Positions 49,948-63,405 of a stretch of 64,000 nucleotides of DNA are shown here, in pieces. The notes beneath the pieces were generated by a model. That model worked only from the letters and a program-made list of their open reading frames with translations, did not search any database and was not told the origin of the DNA. Numbering within the stretch: position 1 is the stretch's first letter; each line of letters begins with the position of its first letter. Both the position numbers and the translations under genes were made by a program. This stretch comes from Balaenoptera acutorostrata (taxonomy: Eukaryota > Chordata > Mammalia > Artiodactyla > Balaenopteridae): the NCBI RefSeq assembly GCF_949987535.1, contig NC_080067.1:55858405-55922404 (forward strand). The letters are read 5' to 3'.

Positions 49948-50364
49948 AAAAGAAAGATAACTAACATTGCTATACACTGCGGTCAGACTTCTAAAAATAA
50001 TATCCTTCAGTGTTAAATGAGTACTCAATTATTTATGGCCAAGAATAGAATATGCACGCATTGTGATGGGTCTTTAGGAGAGGAAGCTAACTGCACTTAA
50101 ATTTATAGAAACACCCTTTATTCTGGCTAACAAATTATGCTAAGTGATATAAACATTTTTCTTACTAAGGGAGATTTAGAACACCAATGATTCAGTAGGT
50201 GAGCAATATATGAACAAGATAAATATTTTTCCAGGATAACCTCTATTAAAATGACTTTAAGAAAAAATTTCTTTCACTGGCTCAGAATAGTAAATAAAGA
50301 TTTTTTTACTGAGCACAATGTTGCTTTTGATAAGAACACATGTTGATCAAGAATCTATAGATAG

Positions 50365-50680
50365 GATTTCCCTGGTGGCGCAGTGGTTAAGAATCTGCCT
50401 GCCAAAGCAGGAGACAGGGTTCGAGCCCTGGTCCGGGAAGATCCCATGTGCCACGGAGCAACTAAGCCCGTGCGCCACAACTACTGAGCCTGTGTGTCAC
50501 AACTACTTAAGCCTGCGCGCCTAGAGCCTGTGCTCCACAACAAGAGAAGCCACCACAGTGAGAAGCCCACGCACCGCAACGAAGAGTAGTCCCTGCTCCC
50601 CACAACTAGAGAAAGCCCGTGCACAGCAATGAAGACCCAACGCAGCCAAAAATAAATAAATAAATAAATTTATAAAGAAA
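50365..50680 (+). mobile_element. CHR-2-like SINE, older copy
   Basis: Flanked by AAGAATCTATAGATAG (50349-50364) and AAGAATTTACAGATAG (50681-50696), 14 of 16 matching. A segment around CACAACTACTGAGCCTG is partly duplicated inside. Confidence 0.9.
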
Positions 50681-51119
50681 AAGAATTTACAGATAGTAAT
50701 TCAAGGGTTTTAATTTAATCATTTCTACTCTTGCTTCTTTTTTTCTTAAAACTGTTCTTCGCATCTTATGATGGCCACCCCATTTAACTAGAAGAAACTG
50801 TGTTCTCACATATAGACTTTATCATTAAAATTCTGTCCAGCTGTGTAAAATTCTATGATTCCTTTTTTTCACTGTCCTCCAAAGGAATTGGCAAACAACC
50901 TCCATTAGTGTGAGTTTAGGCAGCATGGAAAGTATTTTCACTGATAACCCATGAATTTCACCTATGAAAAGAATGTAGCTGGCAAACATACATGTGTAAA
51001 CTCCAGACATTTCTCCAGTGCCAAAGAGCTCTCAAATTTTGCCTTGACTGCTGGTAAACACAGCAAAATCTGAATTTTTTACTCATCTATATAATTACCA
51101 AAAAAATTTGTTGAGACAG

Positions 51120-51325
51120 CAGAGTACCATGGAAGGTATGTGATTCGTGAGTCAAACAGCTTGAATTCTGATTCTCTTTATGCTGAAACAAGTTACTTAT
51201 AGCTCTTTAAAGTCTCTGTTCTAATGTGTAAAGTGGAGGCAATACTATTAAAGTAAGGAATTGTAAGAATTTAAGTGATATAAAGTGAGTAGCTTAGAGC
51301 TTGGGCTATAGTAGATGTTGAAATC
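51120..51325 (+). repeat. MIR element
   Basis: CAGCTTGAATTCTGATTCTC, GTCTCTGTTCTAATGTGTAA, TAGAGCTTGGGCTATAGTAG: diverged sense MIR. Confidence 0.65.
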
Positions 51326-51718
51326 ACGTCAGTTCCTTCTACACTGTTAGCTATTCTAAGAGTTACAAGTCCTCTGTCCAAAGTCCATGTATCAATATCA
51401 GAACTCAGTCCCCTCTTGAGTACAGCAATTAGCAGCCAGAGTAGTATTCTGGGGGTGGTCTATTTGTTTCCCACTATAGAAAACACTTCTGCAAATGTCT
51501 GAAAACAAAATGGATTAAGCTAATGCAGGTACCCATTTTCCACTACAAACATGGAACTGCTGAATAAATTGTAATCATTTTTTGAAAATACTTAGTCAAG
51601 GATAAAAACAGAGGCAGCAGCAACAAAAACAATAATGAGGGAATGCTTCCAGCTTCCAAGAGTAAAGAAATAAAGTCAGGTGGGTATACTAGAACTAAAG
51701 CTAAAGGGACCCAAAGGG

Positions 51719-51942
51719 CTTTTTTTTTTTTTTTAATTTTTACTGAAGTATGGTTGCTTTACAATGTTGTGTTAGTTTCTGCTGTACAGCAAAGTGAATC
51801 AGCTATACGTATACACATATCCCCTCTTTTTTGGATTTCCTTCCCATTTAGGTCACCACAGAGCACTGAGTAGCATACCCTGTGCTCTACAGTAGGTTCT
51901 CATTAGTTATCTATTTTATACATAGTATCAATATCAGCTTTG
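51719..51942 (-). mobile_element. Short L1 3' UTR, antisense
   Basis: T-rich tail, then CTGAAGTATGGTTGCTTTAC and GCTCTACAGTAGGTTCTCAT. Flanked by CCCAAAGGG at 51710-51718 and 51943-51951 (short, moderate support). Confidence 0.8.
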
Positions 51943-52159
51943 CCCAAAGGGTTTTGATCGTGGATAAAGGGTCTGGGATTACTTTTCTGTCCCCAGGTGA
52001 CTGTTAGGAGACATGATCCCAGGACTATGGGAGGCAGGGGCCTAAAAGTGAGACGTCTACAGAAACACGGAGCCTCAAAGAGCTGCACAATCTTGTTTCA
52101 AAGAGACTCGAAGAAGTATACCCAGCAGCTCTGGAAAGAAACTGCATGAAACTGTGGAA

Positions 52160-53235
52160 GCCACAAAATAAGAAACTTTATATAAAAATTATCTGGGATC
52201 ACAACTTCCAGCTTTCAGTAATAGAGGTGTAGCTCCTATAAGGTCAGCCATCCCACAGATCATGACTATAAATTCTGGACAAAATGTATAAAATAGTTGA
52301 CTGAAGAACAATCAAAAGCAAGCAGAAACTGGAAAGGAATCAACATTTGGAAGAAAGTAATGGCACTGTTTTTGTCTCAGGGCACACCTAGTCCATGCCA
52401 AGTGGGGTGCCTAAAACTCAGAAAGAAAATCCATAATTGTACTGGCTTGAAGACCCAGGAAACAGTTTCAGTGGCAATTACAACAGCTTAAAAGTAAATT
52501 GGGAAATCCTGGAAAGGAGAGAGCCACACAAAGGGAGCACCAAGTTCTGCTTAGGCTGATCCTTGAACCATGTAGGAATGGGGTACACTCCAAAGCACTC
52601 AGATAGTACTAAAATGACTTCAGCAGAGATTTTTGCTACTGCCCACCACAGGAAATATAGAGTTTGAAGTATGAGTCCAACCAAGTTAAGTGCCTCCTAA
52701 AACAAACAAATAAATGAACTCTTGAATAGAACATAACGGAATCCAAAGTCTCTAGACTATATCCGTTACAATATCATCTAAACTTATTTGACACAGAAGA
52801 AACAGGAAAAATGTGATCCATTCTGAGGAGAAAAGTCCATCAATGGAGGCCCATCCTGAGATGTAGAAATTAACTGACAAAGATTTTAAGGCAAATATTA
52901 TAACATGCTCAAGGATGTAAAGGAAAATATGTTTTTGATGAATGAGCAAGTAGAAAATCTCAGCAGAAAAAAAGGAAAATTCACTGGATGGGCTTAACAT
53001 CAAAATGGCAATGACAGAAAGAGTCAGTGAACTTGAAGACAGATCCATAGAAATTATCCAAAGTGAAGAACAAATAAAGGGGTAGAAAGATTTCTGAAAG
53101 ACGAACAGAGCCTCAGTGACCTATGTGATGATATCAAAAGATCTAACATTCACGTAATTTGAGTTCCAGAGAGAAAATGAGACAGGGAAAAAGAGGTTGA
53201 AATAATGGCTAAAAAAGTTATCAAATTTGGTGAAA
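52160..53235 (+). mobile_element. HAL1-like element
   Basis: GTCAGTGAACTTGAAGACAG, CAGAGCCTCAGTGACCTATG, AATAATGGCTAAAAAAGTTA and ATTATCCAAAGTGAAGAAC are shared with the copy at 12310-13210. No intact ORF. Confidence 0.7.
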
Positions 53236-53335
53236 GACAGACATAGAGATCAGATTTGTGGTTGCCAACGGGGAGAGTGGGGGGGATTTCCAGATTATTT
53301 TTTTTATTTTTTATTTTTTTAAAACACCCTCCTTT

Positions 53336-53628
53336 TAAATTTATTTATTTATTTTTTAAAATTTATGGCTGTGTTGGGTCCTCGTTTCTGTGCAAGGGCT
53401 TTCTCTAGTTGTGGCAAGCAGGGGCCACTCTTCATCGCGGCACGTGGGCCTCTCACTATCGCGGCCTCTCTTGTTGCAGAGCACAGGCTCCAGACGCGCA
53501 GGCTCAGTAATCGTGGCTCACGGGCCCAGTTGCTCCGCGGCATGTGGGATCTTCCCAGACCAGGGCTCGAACCCGTGTCCCCTGCATTGGCAGGCAGACT
53601 CTCAACCACTGTGCCACCAGGGAAGCCC
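53336..53628 (-). mobile_element. CHR-2-like SINE
   Basis: Antisense long form from TTTATGGCTGTGTTGGGTCC to CCACCAGGGAAGCCC. Preceded by a complex T-rich stretch; no clean flanking duplication. Confidence 0.88.
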
Positions 53629-54106
53629 CAAACTTGACCTCTTTTGAGACAACTAAATTAACCTTCCAAATAGGGCCTTGATGCTCCATGGCTCTTGTCT
53701 ATAAAGTTGGGGTGTCCACTATTAACGGTAGTGATGCTCAGGTAAGGGAAAAACAGTCATCAAAACTGAAGTTCTGTTTGAGTTTTCCTTCCTGGAGGAG
53801 CTATTAAAATTGCTTCAATTAAACTTTTAAAACAAGAAAGGCTTAATAAATTCATTTGAAAATTTCCCCTCCTCAGCACCGGGTATCTAACTCTCCAAAT
53901 TAGGTAGTACCTTTATTTATTCTAAGAATCTAAGCATTTAAAATATAGTGAAACTCATTTCACAAGTTCTTCAAAAATATATAAGTACAGATAATATAAT
54001 AATAATTATTAAAATTATAACCAACATATAGCCTTTTCCTTCTTTTAACACATTCTCCTAGACTTGATCTCATTTGAGCTTCAGAATACCCTAGACAGGA
54101 GGCATT

Positions 54107-54278
54107 CTTTCCTTTTCTTTTTTTTTTTCTTTTGCAATTAAAAAAAATTATTTATTTATTTGGCTGCACCAAGTCTTAGTCGCAGCATGCGGGATCTAGT
54201 TCCCTGACCAGGGATAGAACTCGGGCCCCCTGCATTGGGTGTGCGGAGTCTTAACTGCTGGACCACCAGGGAAGTCCC
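54107..54278 (-). mobile_element. CHR-family SINE
   Basis: Short antisense form (GGCTGCACCAAGTCTTAGTC ... CCACCAGGGAAGTCC). Flanked by CAGGAGGCATT at 54096-54106 and 54279-54289. Confidence 0.9.
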
Positions 54279-54529
54279 CAGGAGGCATTACTTTCACCTC
54301 CACAGCAGAGGTGAGTGAACTGAGACTCAGAAGAACAGAGGCGCTGTGCCCGGTCATTCAGCGACAGTGTGCAGTGGGCCAGGGCTCAAACATGAGTCCC
54401 AGCGAAATGACAAGAGAACACGTATTTCAGACTGAAAACAGATATTGGGGACCCTTCCTATTAGGAAAACACCTGAGTCACTGGCCCAGCTACCACCTGG
54501 ATTCTAGCTGAGACAGTGTTGCAGAGTCA

Positions 54530-54770
54530 TATGACTACCTGAGTTTGAATCTCCATTCTATCACTTACCAGCTGTGTAAACCTACATGAGTAACGTACCC
54601 TCTCAGTGCTTCACTCTCCCAGTCTAGAAAATGGGGAGAGTAGTAATGCCTACCACACTGGATTGTTCTGAGGATTAAATCAGTCAACACATAAAATGCT
54701 AAAAATAACATCTGGCCCAAAGTCGTGCTATGTACATGTGAGTTGCTGTTATTATAAACTGGCCTTCTTA
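54530..54770 (+). repeat. MIR element
   Basis: TTTGAATCTCCATTCTATCA, CTTACCAGCTGTGTAAACC, TGTTCTGAGGATTAAATCAG: near full-length sense MIR. Confidence 0.85.
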
Positions 54771-56429
54771 CTTTTTAAAAGTAAAACAAGGTGAATAATG
54801 AAGTCAAGAAGTTCCTCAAAACTCTAAGAAATAATACTTGTGGGTCCACTGCCCAATTTAAATTCTACTGGTGGTAGCAGTTTTTGATAAGCCATTTGGA
54901 AAAAGTATTTCTTTTAGAAATACTTAAGAATCTTAAGAAATTAAGATATCTTAAGCAGAATAGGTAATATCTCCCTCTCTTTCAACAGACAACTTTCTTA
55001 GATTTGTTCCTTTTACACCTCTTGACTTAAGATCCATGTTTCTCCCTAGACCTAGTCTTATAATATTTATAATGCTCCTCGAAAAAGTATGTATACTATG
55101 AACTTAATATTCCCTATTACATAGTTTCACTCACAAAGCATTTATAGGAAATTCTTAGCAACCTTATATCATAGTATTACAGAAAATGATAACCAACCAT
55201 CTGCATATTATTTCAAGATTTCACACTCATTAGTTCACCCTTTTAACATCATGACCAACAGTCATTCCTATATAGATATGTGGCTGGAAAGGGTACTTGT
55301 GAAGATGTTGTTCCTTGACTCAAAAGCCTACAAAGTTGGCCTCCTCGAGTCTCCTCACTCCCTGCCACCTACACAAACACACACCACAGCTCAAGCTCAC
55401 TATGACAGCACTCAAGGCACTTTCTGATCTGACCTCAAAATGCCTTTACAGCCCAACCTCCTACTCCAGTTCCATTCATTCACTCCTGCCTAGTCTAACA
55501 GGTCCTAGGGATTGAGGCTTCATCTGATCAGAAGACCTTTGGACGCAACTGCCAATTTACAGGACATGCAGAAGGCAGAGGGACACATTGAACTGTACCA
55601 TGAGGTTGCAATCAGCAAAATCCAGATTGTGGGCAACTCTCCAAGTCAAAAGCCCTGGGGTCTTCAACAAAAAAATTATACGGAAAAGGATACAAGAGAA
55701 TCTGTAGATTAAAGTGGCTCAAAATACATATCAAATAGAAAAATAATAAAATAGGCACGATTGAACTTTACTGTCTAGGGATGACACTCAGGTGATAAAA
55801 CTATGAAGAAACACAAAGATAGCGATTGCTCTGGGAATCAGGGGGCTGGCACTGAGACGGGGCATGTGGAAGCGGCTTCTGGCGTGGCTGGCACGGGTCT
55901 GTTTCTTGACCTGAGTAGTGGTCATATGGGTGTCTGATTTATAATTACACACCAACCTGTACATGTGGCCTTGGCCCTTCTCCCCCCCATGCATCTTCTG
56001 TCATTTAAATACCCACCTCCTCCACTTCTCTGCCTGAGGAGACTTCCCACATTGCCTTTTACTAAAACTCTCCTGGCTCTCCCCACCCATCCCCAGAAGA
56101 CAGAGGTAGCCATCTGTCTTGACTCAGCTTCCCAGTACTTGGTTTCTAAGTGTTTGGTGGCACTTGCATCTCAGAGGTTTAGGGGCATGCCTCATTTCTT
56201 CTGTGACACTGGGGATAGGAAGCTGGATCATTCCTACAGATGTAAACTGTAAGCACTCTAAACTCTTTGCTGAGTAAAAAATGCGAGTCAATTAAAAGCT
56301 AGGTGAGAACTTTGAATCCATTGGGTTCACCCTGTCACAAGATCCCCATCTTCAGCCTCCAATCTATCCTCACTCACTCCTTTGGCTTTTACCTGCAACC
56401 AAGGTACAGATCCTGAGTGCCCACCTGGG

Positions 56430-56850
56430 TTAAGAACATGGGCCCTTAATCCTGGTTCTGCTCTTTATTAGTCTTTCTTTTTTTAAAAAATATTTACTCA
56501 TTTGGCCACGCTGGGTCTCAGTTGTGGCACTCTGAGGCACGTGGGATCTTTAGTTGCAGCATGCAGGCCCTTAGTTGCAGCAAGCGGGATCCAGTTCCCT
56601 GACCAGGGATTGAACCCCAGCCTCCTGCATTGGGAGCGTGGACTCTTAACCACTGGACCACCAGGGAAGTCCCCCTTATTAGTCTTGTAACTACATTGCT
56701 TTACTTACATTGCTTGAGTCTCTCTGAGCCTCAGTTTTCTCATCTGTAAAACGGGGCTAATCTTACTTAATAGGATGGTAGAATAGTGCATGTAAAGTAA
56801 TTAACCCAGTATCTGACACAAAGTAAGATACTACTTAATACAGTCAATAT
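56430..56850 (+). repeat. MIR element split by a SINE
   Basis: Left part AATCCTGGTTCTGCTCTTTA; right part GAGCCTCAGTTTTCTCATCT, GTATCTGACACAAAGTAAGA. The CHR SINE at 56476-56675 sits between them. Confidence 0.75.
56476..56675 (-). mobile_element. CHR-family SINE inside a MIR
   Basis: Antisense short form ending CCACCAGGGAAGTCCCC. Flanked by TTATTAGTCTT at 56465-56475 and 56676-56686. Confidence 0.9.
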
Positions 56851-57397
56851 TATAAATATTACTGTTACTATTAGTATCATTAATAAGAAAGGCATGTCAA
56901 TCACCAAACACTGACACTCTAGCCAAGTGAAGTAAAAATGTAAAACCTAGTAACAGACATGTTTACGCAATGCCAAACAAACTGTGGGAGTAGAAAACTC
57001 CGTGTATTTGTCATTCCTTTGGTCTCCATCATACAAACCCAGCATTTTTTTGCTAAAGTGAAGTTATCTGTTCGCATTTCTTTCACTCTTACTGAGCTGT
57101 GAGCTCCTTGGGAACCCAGACTGACAATGTGTTACACTTGTGTCCAGCCTCTCCAATCACAGCCCCATGGCTAGTTTCACTTTGTGATCACAGCCCTCTT
57201 TCTTCCCTGGGCCTGGATAAAGCCTCCTAATTCTTCTGACCTCTCTATTTCAGGAGCTTTAAGCTCCTTGCCATCTCTGAAAGAAGTCAAGTCTGATCTG
57301 TCTCATATCTTTAGCATTTGTTGAGAAGAAATGAATTAAATGAACACAGTGAACTGCACCATCAGTGGGCACTATTTTACTCTAGGTGTGCATAAAT

Positions 57398-57400
<3 letters not shown>

Positions 57401-57430
<30 letters not shown>
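57401..57430. repeat. TG microsatellite
   Basis: About 14 uninterrupted TG units; likely polymorphic. Confidence 0.95.
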
Positions 57431-58499
57431 TGAGAAAAAACAGAAGCTAATGCAATCCAATTCAATAAACCTGTATGCCGCATGTATTTGATAACAGACA
57501 CTGGGTAAGAAATGAGGATACAATCTTTAGACTGATGAAACCGATGGATACAAAACCTGGTCAGTGACACCTAGTACACGTGAGGATCTAGGTAATCATT
57601 TGGTTTCACCTCCTCTGATGCACTTAGAAGAAGAGGCCCGGGATCCCACACAGGAAGCAGAGATGAGACTAGAACTCAGGCCTCCTTCATGCCCTGCATG
57701 CTCACACAAGTCTGTTTCCAGGGCAGATTCGTTCCTTATAATGCAGCTCTGAACCACGTCGAAGTGTGTAAGGAGTACGACCTGACAGGCAGGATAAACC
57801 ACTATCGTCTCAGCTGCAGGCAGACTCCGCTCAGTAGGTGTGGACCAGCTGCCAGCCTCACAGGGAATGAACTAGTTTGGTCCTCACTCAAGAAACTGCC
57901 ACTCCCATGAATGTCACTAAGGGACAGAGCTATTCTACTGACACCTGACTCTGTGACACCCCTGATGGTCAGAAGCACATGGATTGCATCAATGCTAACA
58001 AGAAATGGCAGAGTGAAAGACAGGCTGCCAAATTTCGGTGAACTGGAGACAGGCAGCGTGTGCCAGCCAGACTGGCAAGCCATCCTGCTTTCCAGGCGTG
58101 CTGCTTTGTGGGTTTCTCAAGTGGCTCGGGATGATGTAATTCACTCAATGGGTATTTATGGAGCAACTGCAATGTGCTGAGCACCATAATAGGTGCTGGG
58201 GAAACAAAATGACCTCACGTATTTTACTTCACTGTGAAAAGAACACTCTCATTACGCCCCACCTCACCCTGTGTGTTTACCTCCTTCCCCACCAAAACCC
58301 CAGAAGAGCGCCCCTCCTCCCATCTCTCCTGTCTCCCACCTGGGCTTCTTTCCAACCCTTCTCTCATCCCTCCATTAATCAACTCCCTTATCAACCTCTC
58401 CTGCTTCCGTGGTTTTTTCCTATTGCCACTTAAAATATTCTCAAGCATCTCAGTTACATGTATGTTCCACTCAACTTCTCACTTCTCTCTCGCTGTGAC

Positions 58500-58900
58500 T
58501 TGAGTCAAGCTTTTGAAGGATTTATATTTCTCTGCTCAGCTAGACTGAACCAAACATGCTCCATGCTCTCCGACCTCTCAGCCTTCCAACAGGCTGCTCC
58601 CTCTGGAGTTTGCCTTCCTCCAATTTCCTTCTTTGCCTGATTAACTCTTGTCATTCATTCTTTGTCCCAGGTGCCACCTCCTCCAGGAAGCCTCCTTGAC
58701 CTTGCCGTCTGGTTCAGATGCCTCTCCTGACTGCTTCTACAGCATCTAGGTGAGTCCGCTGAGACATTCTTTTCCACTTGGCCTCTGTCTCCTCTAGAAG
58801 ACTCTCAATTCCCTGAAGGGAGAGGCCATCTCAAGATCCACAGTTCCTAGTGTCTACTGGGCTCTCAGTAACCGTCTGTGGACCAAATGAGCAATGAATG
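58500..58900 (+). repeat. L2-like LINE 3' remnant
   Basis: GTGCCACCTCCTCCAGGAAG, CCTGAAGGGAGAGGCCATCT and a tail ending in GAATGAATATAAG. Shares a closely similar 110-bp block with 60375-60488 (see finding). Confidence 0.6.
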
Positions 58901-58964
58901 AATATAAGACTTGGAATAGCTCACGGTATGGGCAAAACAGAGAATAACATGTGCATAAAGCTTT

Positions 58965-59175
58965 CCAGATTACAAAGTATTTTCCACATATATATCTTAT
59001 TTGATCTTCCTAATCTTGCAGGGCAAATGGTATTATTTTTAACCCTCTTTTCAGCTGAAGAAGCAATGATCCAAAATGAGTAAGAGGTCTGATGAGGGTC
59101 ATACTGTGTAAGTGGTAGATCTAAGATTCAAATTATGACCCTTGAACTTCACATTCCCTGCTTTCTCCATTCCCT
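58965..59175 (-). repeat. Diverged MIR element
   Basis: CTTATTTGATCTTCCTAATC, then CATACTGTGTAAGTGGTAGA: weak antisense MIR. Confidence 0.55.
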
Positions 59176-59879
59176 ATGAGCTACCGTCTTCATATTCAGA
59201 TCTACACAAGACTACATAAATGTTCCTCATTGAAACCTGATATCTGGAAACTAGTCTGCTTGCCTTGTGCTTAACCAAACTACTGACTAGAAGGAACAGA
59301 AATGAATTCTGACCAATTTTAACAAAAGAAGTAAATCTAGAAAAGGAAGTAATATAGACAGAACAACACAGACACCACTTTTATCTTCCTTTGGTGGGAT
59401 GAATCAACATAAATGATTTAGGCATCATATCCTCCTGCCAAACCAGCAGAACATCTCAGATTTAGGGTTCGTGCTGAAATGGCTAGAGACCTGTCCTGTG
59501 ATTCACTCATTATTAAAGCCAGGAAATCACCATCCTATCTGGTGGGACAGCAGTGAAGGCAATTTTTATCCAAGAACACCTTTGATACCCAGCAACTACT
59601 GCATCTCCCACAGGCTGTTAGCACCCCCTCAGCCCCTCCCAGGCCTCACACCCATTCATCCAGCTGAGGGCACATGATCCATCACCCTAACTCCTCTCTC
59701 ACTGAAAACCTCTACTCACTTACCCCATTGTCCTCTTGTAGTCACCTGGCAAGGCCCAGTCCAGGTCAATCCATCTATCTGCCTTCTTGGTCCCTACCCC
59801 AAGTTTTCTAAACATGGGTACGGAAAAAGCATCCAAATGCATGGACTAGTGTTTATGGACCCCAACCTCAGCTGGGCTA

Positions 59880-60790
59880 CCCTGCTATCTCTCACTCCCT
59901 TTTCAAGGCCAACTTCTTAAGAAAGTTGTCTACTTGCTTCTTATATTTCTTCACTCTTCCCTCATTCTTCAGCCCACCACAACTGGCTTCCACCGCTACA
60001 TTCTACTAGCCTTCACCAAAGTTCTTAACCGCCTGCATTTTGTGCAACCCAAAGGGCCCCTCCCCATTCTTATGTCACTTAACCTTTCATTGCTTGACTT
60101 CCTTCTTCTTAAGAGTCTCTTCTCTTGGCTTTCATGTTCCCACACTCTTCTAGATTTCCTCCTCTCTCTCTCACCACTGAGATGGAATCTTCTTTCAGGC
60201 TGTTCTTCTTCTGCTCAGCATTTACATGCTAGTAGTTTTCAGGATCCTAGGATCTTCCTTTCTGACTCTACTCACCTCTCAGGGTAATCTCATTCATTCT
60301 AATGGTTATAATACATGCTGCTGTTTCCTTTCCTTGGTGTTTCTATGGCTCCCAGCTGATACCACCATTGAGTACATTCCTTTCCACTTGCCCTCTGTCT
60401 CCCCTGGAAGACTGGGAGCTCCCTGAAGGCAGGGGCCATCTCTGGATTCCCAGTCACTAGTATCTATTGGGCTCTCAGTAACTCTTTCCAGCCTTATTCC
60501 TTTTACTAAGCTTCAGATCTATATGCCCAGCTACCTATGAAATTCCCTTTTAGGTGAACTTAATATTCTCAAAATAGAATTCATCATCTTCCAAATCCCA
60601 AGACATCTCCTTGTCCTGTGTTTCCTTCCTGCATGAATTGGGAACATCATCTACCCAGCTGCATAAACTGAATCCTGGAACTCATCCTCAGCAATTCTCT
60701 TTCCCTAACTCTCTATATCCAACCAATTAATAAGTCCTGTCAAATTCTAAATATCTCTTCAGCCTAGCCACTATATTTTATCTCCATAAC
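59880..60790 (+). repeat. Ancient LINE (L2/CR1-clade) reverse-transcriptase remnant
   Basis: The order of pyrimidine-rich phrases (CTTCACCAAAGTTCTTAACC, CCTTTCATTGCTTGACTTCC, GTTCCCACACTCTTCTAGAT, CTCTCAGGGTAATCTCATTC, AGAATTCATCATCTTCCAAA) follows an ancient mammalian LINE whose consensus encodes an RT domain. All frames are broken; the 117-codon open frame at 59934-60287 is not in the RT frame. Family label is inference. Confidence 0.5.
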
Positions 60791-61574
60791 CATGGCAGGT
60801 TTGAGGAAATGAAAAAAGGTGCAGTGTAGCTGGGCATAGGGTTAAGGGCAGGTGATGTTAAGGCATTTAGACTTCATCTCAAAGTCCCCATCCACCACCT
60901 CTCACTCCCCACTCTCGATGCTGGAGGCCTGCAGCTAAAAAGTATTCAATGACAATAATTTGGGGCTGCCCAAAATGGGATTTTGTAGGATAAGTGACAT
61001 CACTTTCGATGCTTATTTTTTTTATTACCCAGATAACCAAAGGTGGTTTCCCAAATAAAAAAGATACTGGGCTAAATGGAATACTGGCTCTGCTCTCTTT
61101 ATAAAGTTACTACAGACAACAATGATTTCCAGATGAGTCTCAGGTACATAAAGTAACGCCTTTGTGGAACCATCAGAGTTCAGTTCTGCCACATTTGAGA
61201 AACAACGTAATATTTAAGGTAAACAAGCTAAACTGGATGTGCGTGGAGGGTGAGGGTTAGGGGAAGGAAGGACAGGAGGGATGAGAAACAGGCCATGCCT
61301 AATGACGCATGGGCATAGTTGACAGATGATCAATTCATCATTAAAACAGCACTAATATAAAGTTAATAAAAAGCCACAAAGTAATCAGGAAGTACCTTAA
61401 GTTAGTAGTTTCTAAAAGTTCCTTGTTACTGTACATATATATCTGCCCCAAACTGTCAGTACTAACCAAATTCATTAAAAGTATGGTAATATGGAGGGAG
61501 GTTGACACACACAGTAGAAAGAGAAAAGAAAAATATACTGGTAAGAATCTACAAAAACAACTCTGTGAATATTA

Positions 61575-61660
61575 AAAACTTTTAAAATGTACACTTTAAA
61601 TGGGTGAAAATTATGGTTTGTAAATTTTATCCCAATGAAGCTACTTTTTAAAAAAATCTG
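61575..61660 (+). repeat. Old L1 3' end scrap
   Basis: ATGTACACTTTAAATGGGTG, then TTTATCCCAATGAAGCTACT: 3' end of an L1M-type element. Confidence 0.6.
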
Positions 61661-62864
61661 CCAAGACATAGGAATAGTAAGCAGAATTGTAACAAATCAA
61701 TCAACATATATCAATACTCAAAAAAATATATCAATACTCAAAGGAAGAGCAGGTAGTTTTTCTTGATCCTATAAAGGAATAACAAGCAGCAAAAGTCATT
61801 TTTACATTTATTTTTGTTACATATAACAAAAATAGACAAACTACTACTTACAACCAAAAAGACCAGGGGAAGAAAAGACATTGTCAAAACACTTAGAGAA
61901 AGCAATCTGTCAATTCCCACCTTGAATATTGCTTTAATTCCACTGCTTTCACTACCAGAAGACTCTGCTCAGTGAGATTATTATGTTTTCACAAACACAA
62001 CAGTCTCATTGGGAAGTTTCTGCCAAACTAGTATCTTTCTAAGAAATTACAAAAGTATGTATCACAAAGAGAACTATTATAAGCTCAGAAAAAGCATGCA
62101 AGTCTCAACAACTAGAGAAACAATTAGATAAAGAAAAGACAAATTCTGGATCAGTGATGATTTCCTTTTCAAGACAGGGTTCGAAAGAAAGGTACAAAAG
62201 ATAGATGAAAAGTGGCAATACTCAGCACCTCATAAGCACACATGCGTTTGTGCTGGGTGCTTGTTGGGAAAGAAGCAGGGTGTAATTTTTTTAGTCTCTT
62301 AGAAAAACAAGTTAGTTCGTGCAAAGACAGAATCCTTTTGAAATCACTTCAAAAGGTAGATACCAAAGTGGAAGGCAGGTGTATGCTCAGAATATGATCC
62401 ACCAGAATAGAAATTAACTATGCCCAGTCTGATCTCCGTTTCACCTAACCAAGCAAAACAATCCGGCTGATACAAAACAAAACAAAAACCTATCCTTCAG
62501 TTTTTGTCCTCAGAGATAACTCGCTCAAACCCAAGGAACCAAACAGAACTCACTTCTGGTTTTAAGTTAAAACATGTTGAATCCACGCTGACTCGGCACA
62601 TTCAGGGTTTCACTTACTTAAAGTTGTCTGAAACCAGGTTAGCTTTAATATGGTTAGCCAACATAAGAAACAGCCAATGAATTAGGCACAGAATTAGGCA
62701 GGAAGAGTACTGGCCTCAAAGCCAGTTTTAGATCTAATCTCAACTTCAGGGACTTCCAAAAAACCCAATTCAATCTCTGTTGAAATTAAAGAATTGTCTT
62801 TGAATTTTTACACACCTACATGCCAGGCATATAGAAGATGTTCAAGAAATGCTTTCTGAATTAT

Positions 62865-63095
62865 CACTACGAATAGCTAACATTTAGCAAGCACTTATTA
62901 AGTAAGTACTTCATATGCATTATATCATTTAATCATCACAATAACCCTACGAAGTAGATTTTCATATTATCTGCATGTCACAAATTCAGACACTGCGGTT
63001 TAGAGAGGTTAGTAATGTGCCCATGTGACTCAACTGCTGAGTGGCAGAGGGAGGACTGCAGGGCCCAGGGTTCTTAATCAATGCGCACTTAACGC
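62865..63095 (-). repeat. MIR element
   Basis: CATTTAGCAAGCACTTATTA, CATCACAATAACCCTACGAA, ACTGCTGAGTGGCAGAGGGA: antisense MIR; overlaps the start of the open frame at 63041-63367, which is therefore not taken as a gene. Confidence 0.8.
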
Positions 63096-63252
63096 ACTAC
63101 TGCCCCTCTGAACTCAACCGGGCACCGGCCAAAGTAATCGTAGTCATCAATGAACATATGAGGCTCCTCCAATTTAATGTTTGTTTCATTGCTTGCTTTT
63201 CCCCACCACCTGTCTTCCTGGGAGTATTGACTGTAAAAACCTTGGGATCCTT

Positions 63253-63405
63253 GTTATTCAAAACGTGGTCCATTGAGCATAGACATCACCCTGAAACTTG
63301 CTGGGAATACAGAATCTTAGCCGTATCGCAGAAACAGAATCTGTGTTTTAACAAGATACCTGGGTGATTCAGAGACATCTCAGTTTGAAAGGCACTGGTT
63401 TAGAC
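63253..63405 (+). mobile_element. MER5A-like hAT MITE
   Basis: CAAAACGTGGTCCATTGAGC, GAATCTGTGTTTTAACAAGA, ACCTGGGTGATTCAGAGACA follow the MER5A consensus. Confidence 0.7.

Noticed and set aside
63041..63367. 108-codon open frame near the right edge
   Set aside because: Overlaps a MIR and a MER5A-like MITE; no known protein similarity.
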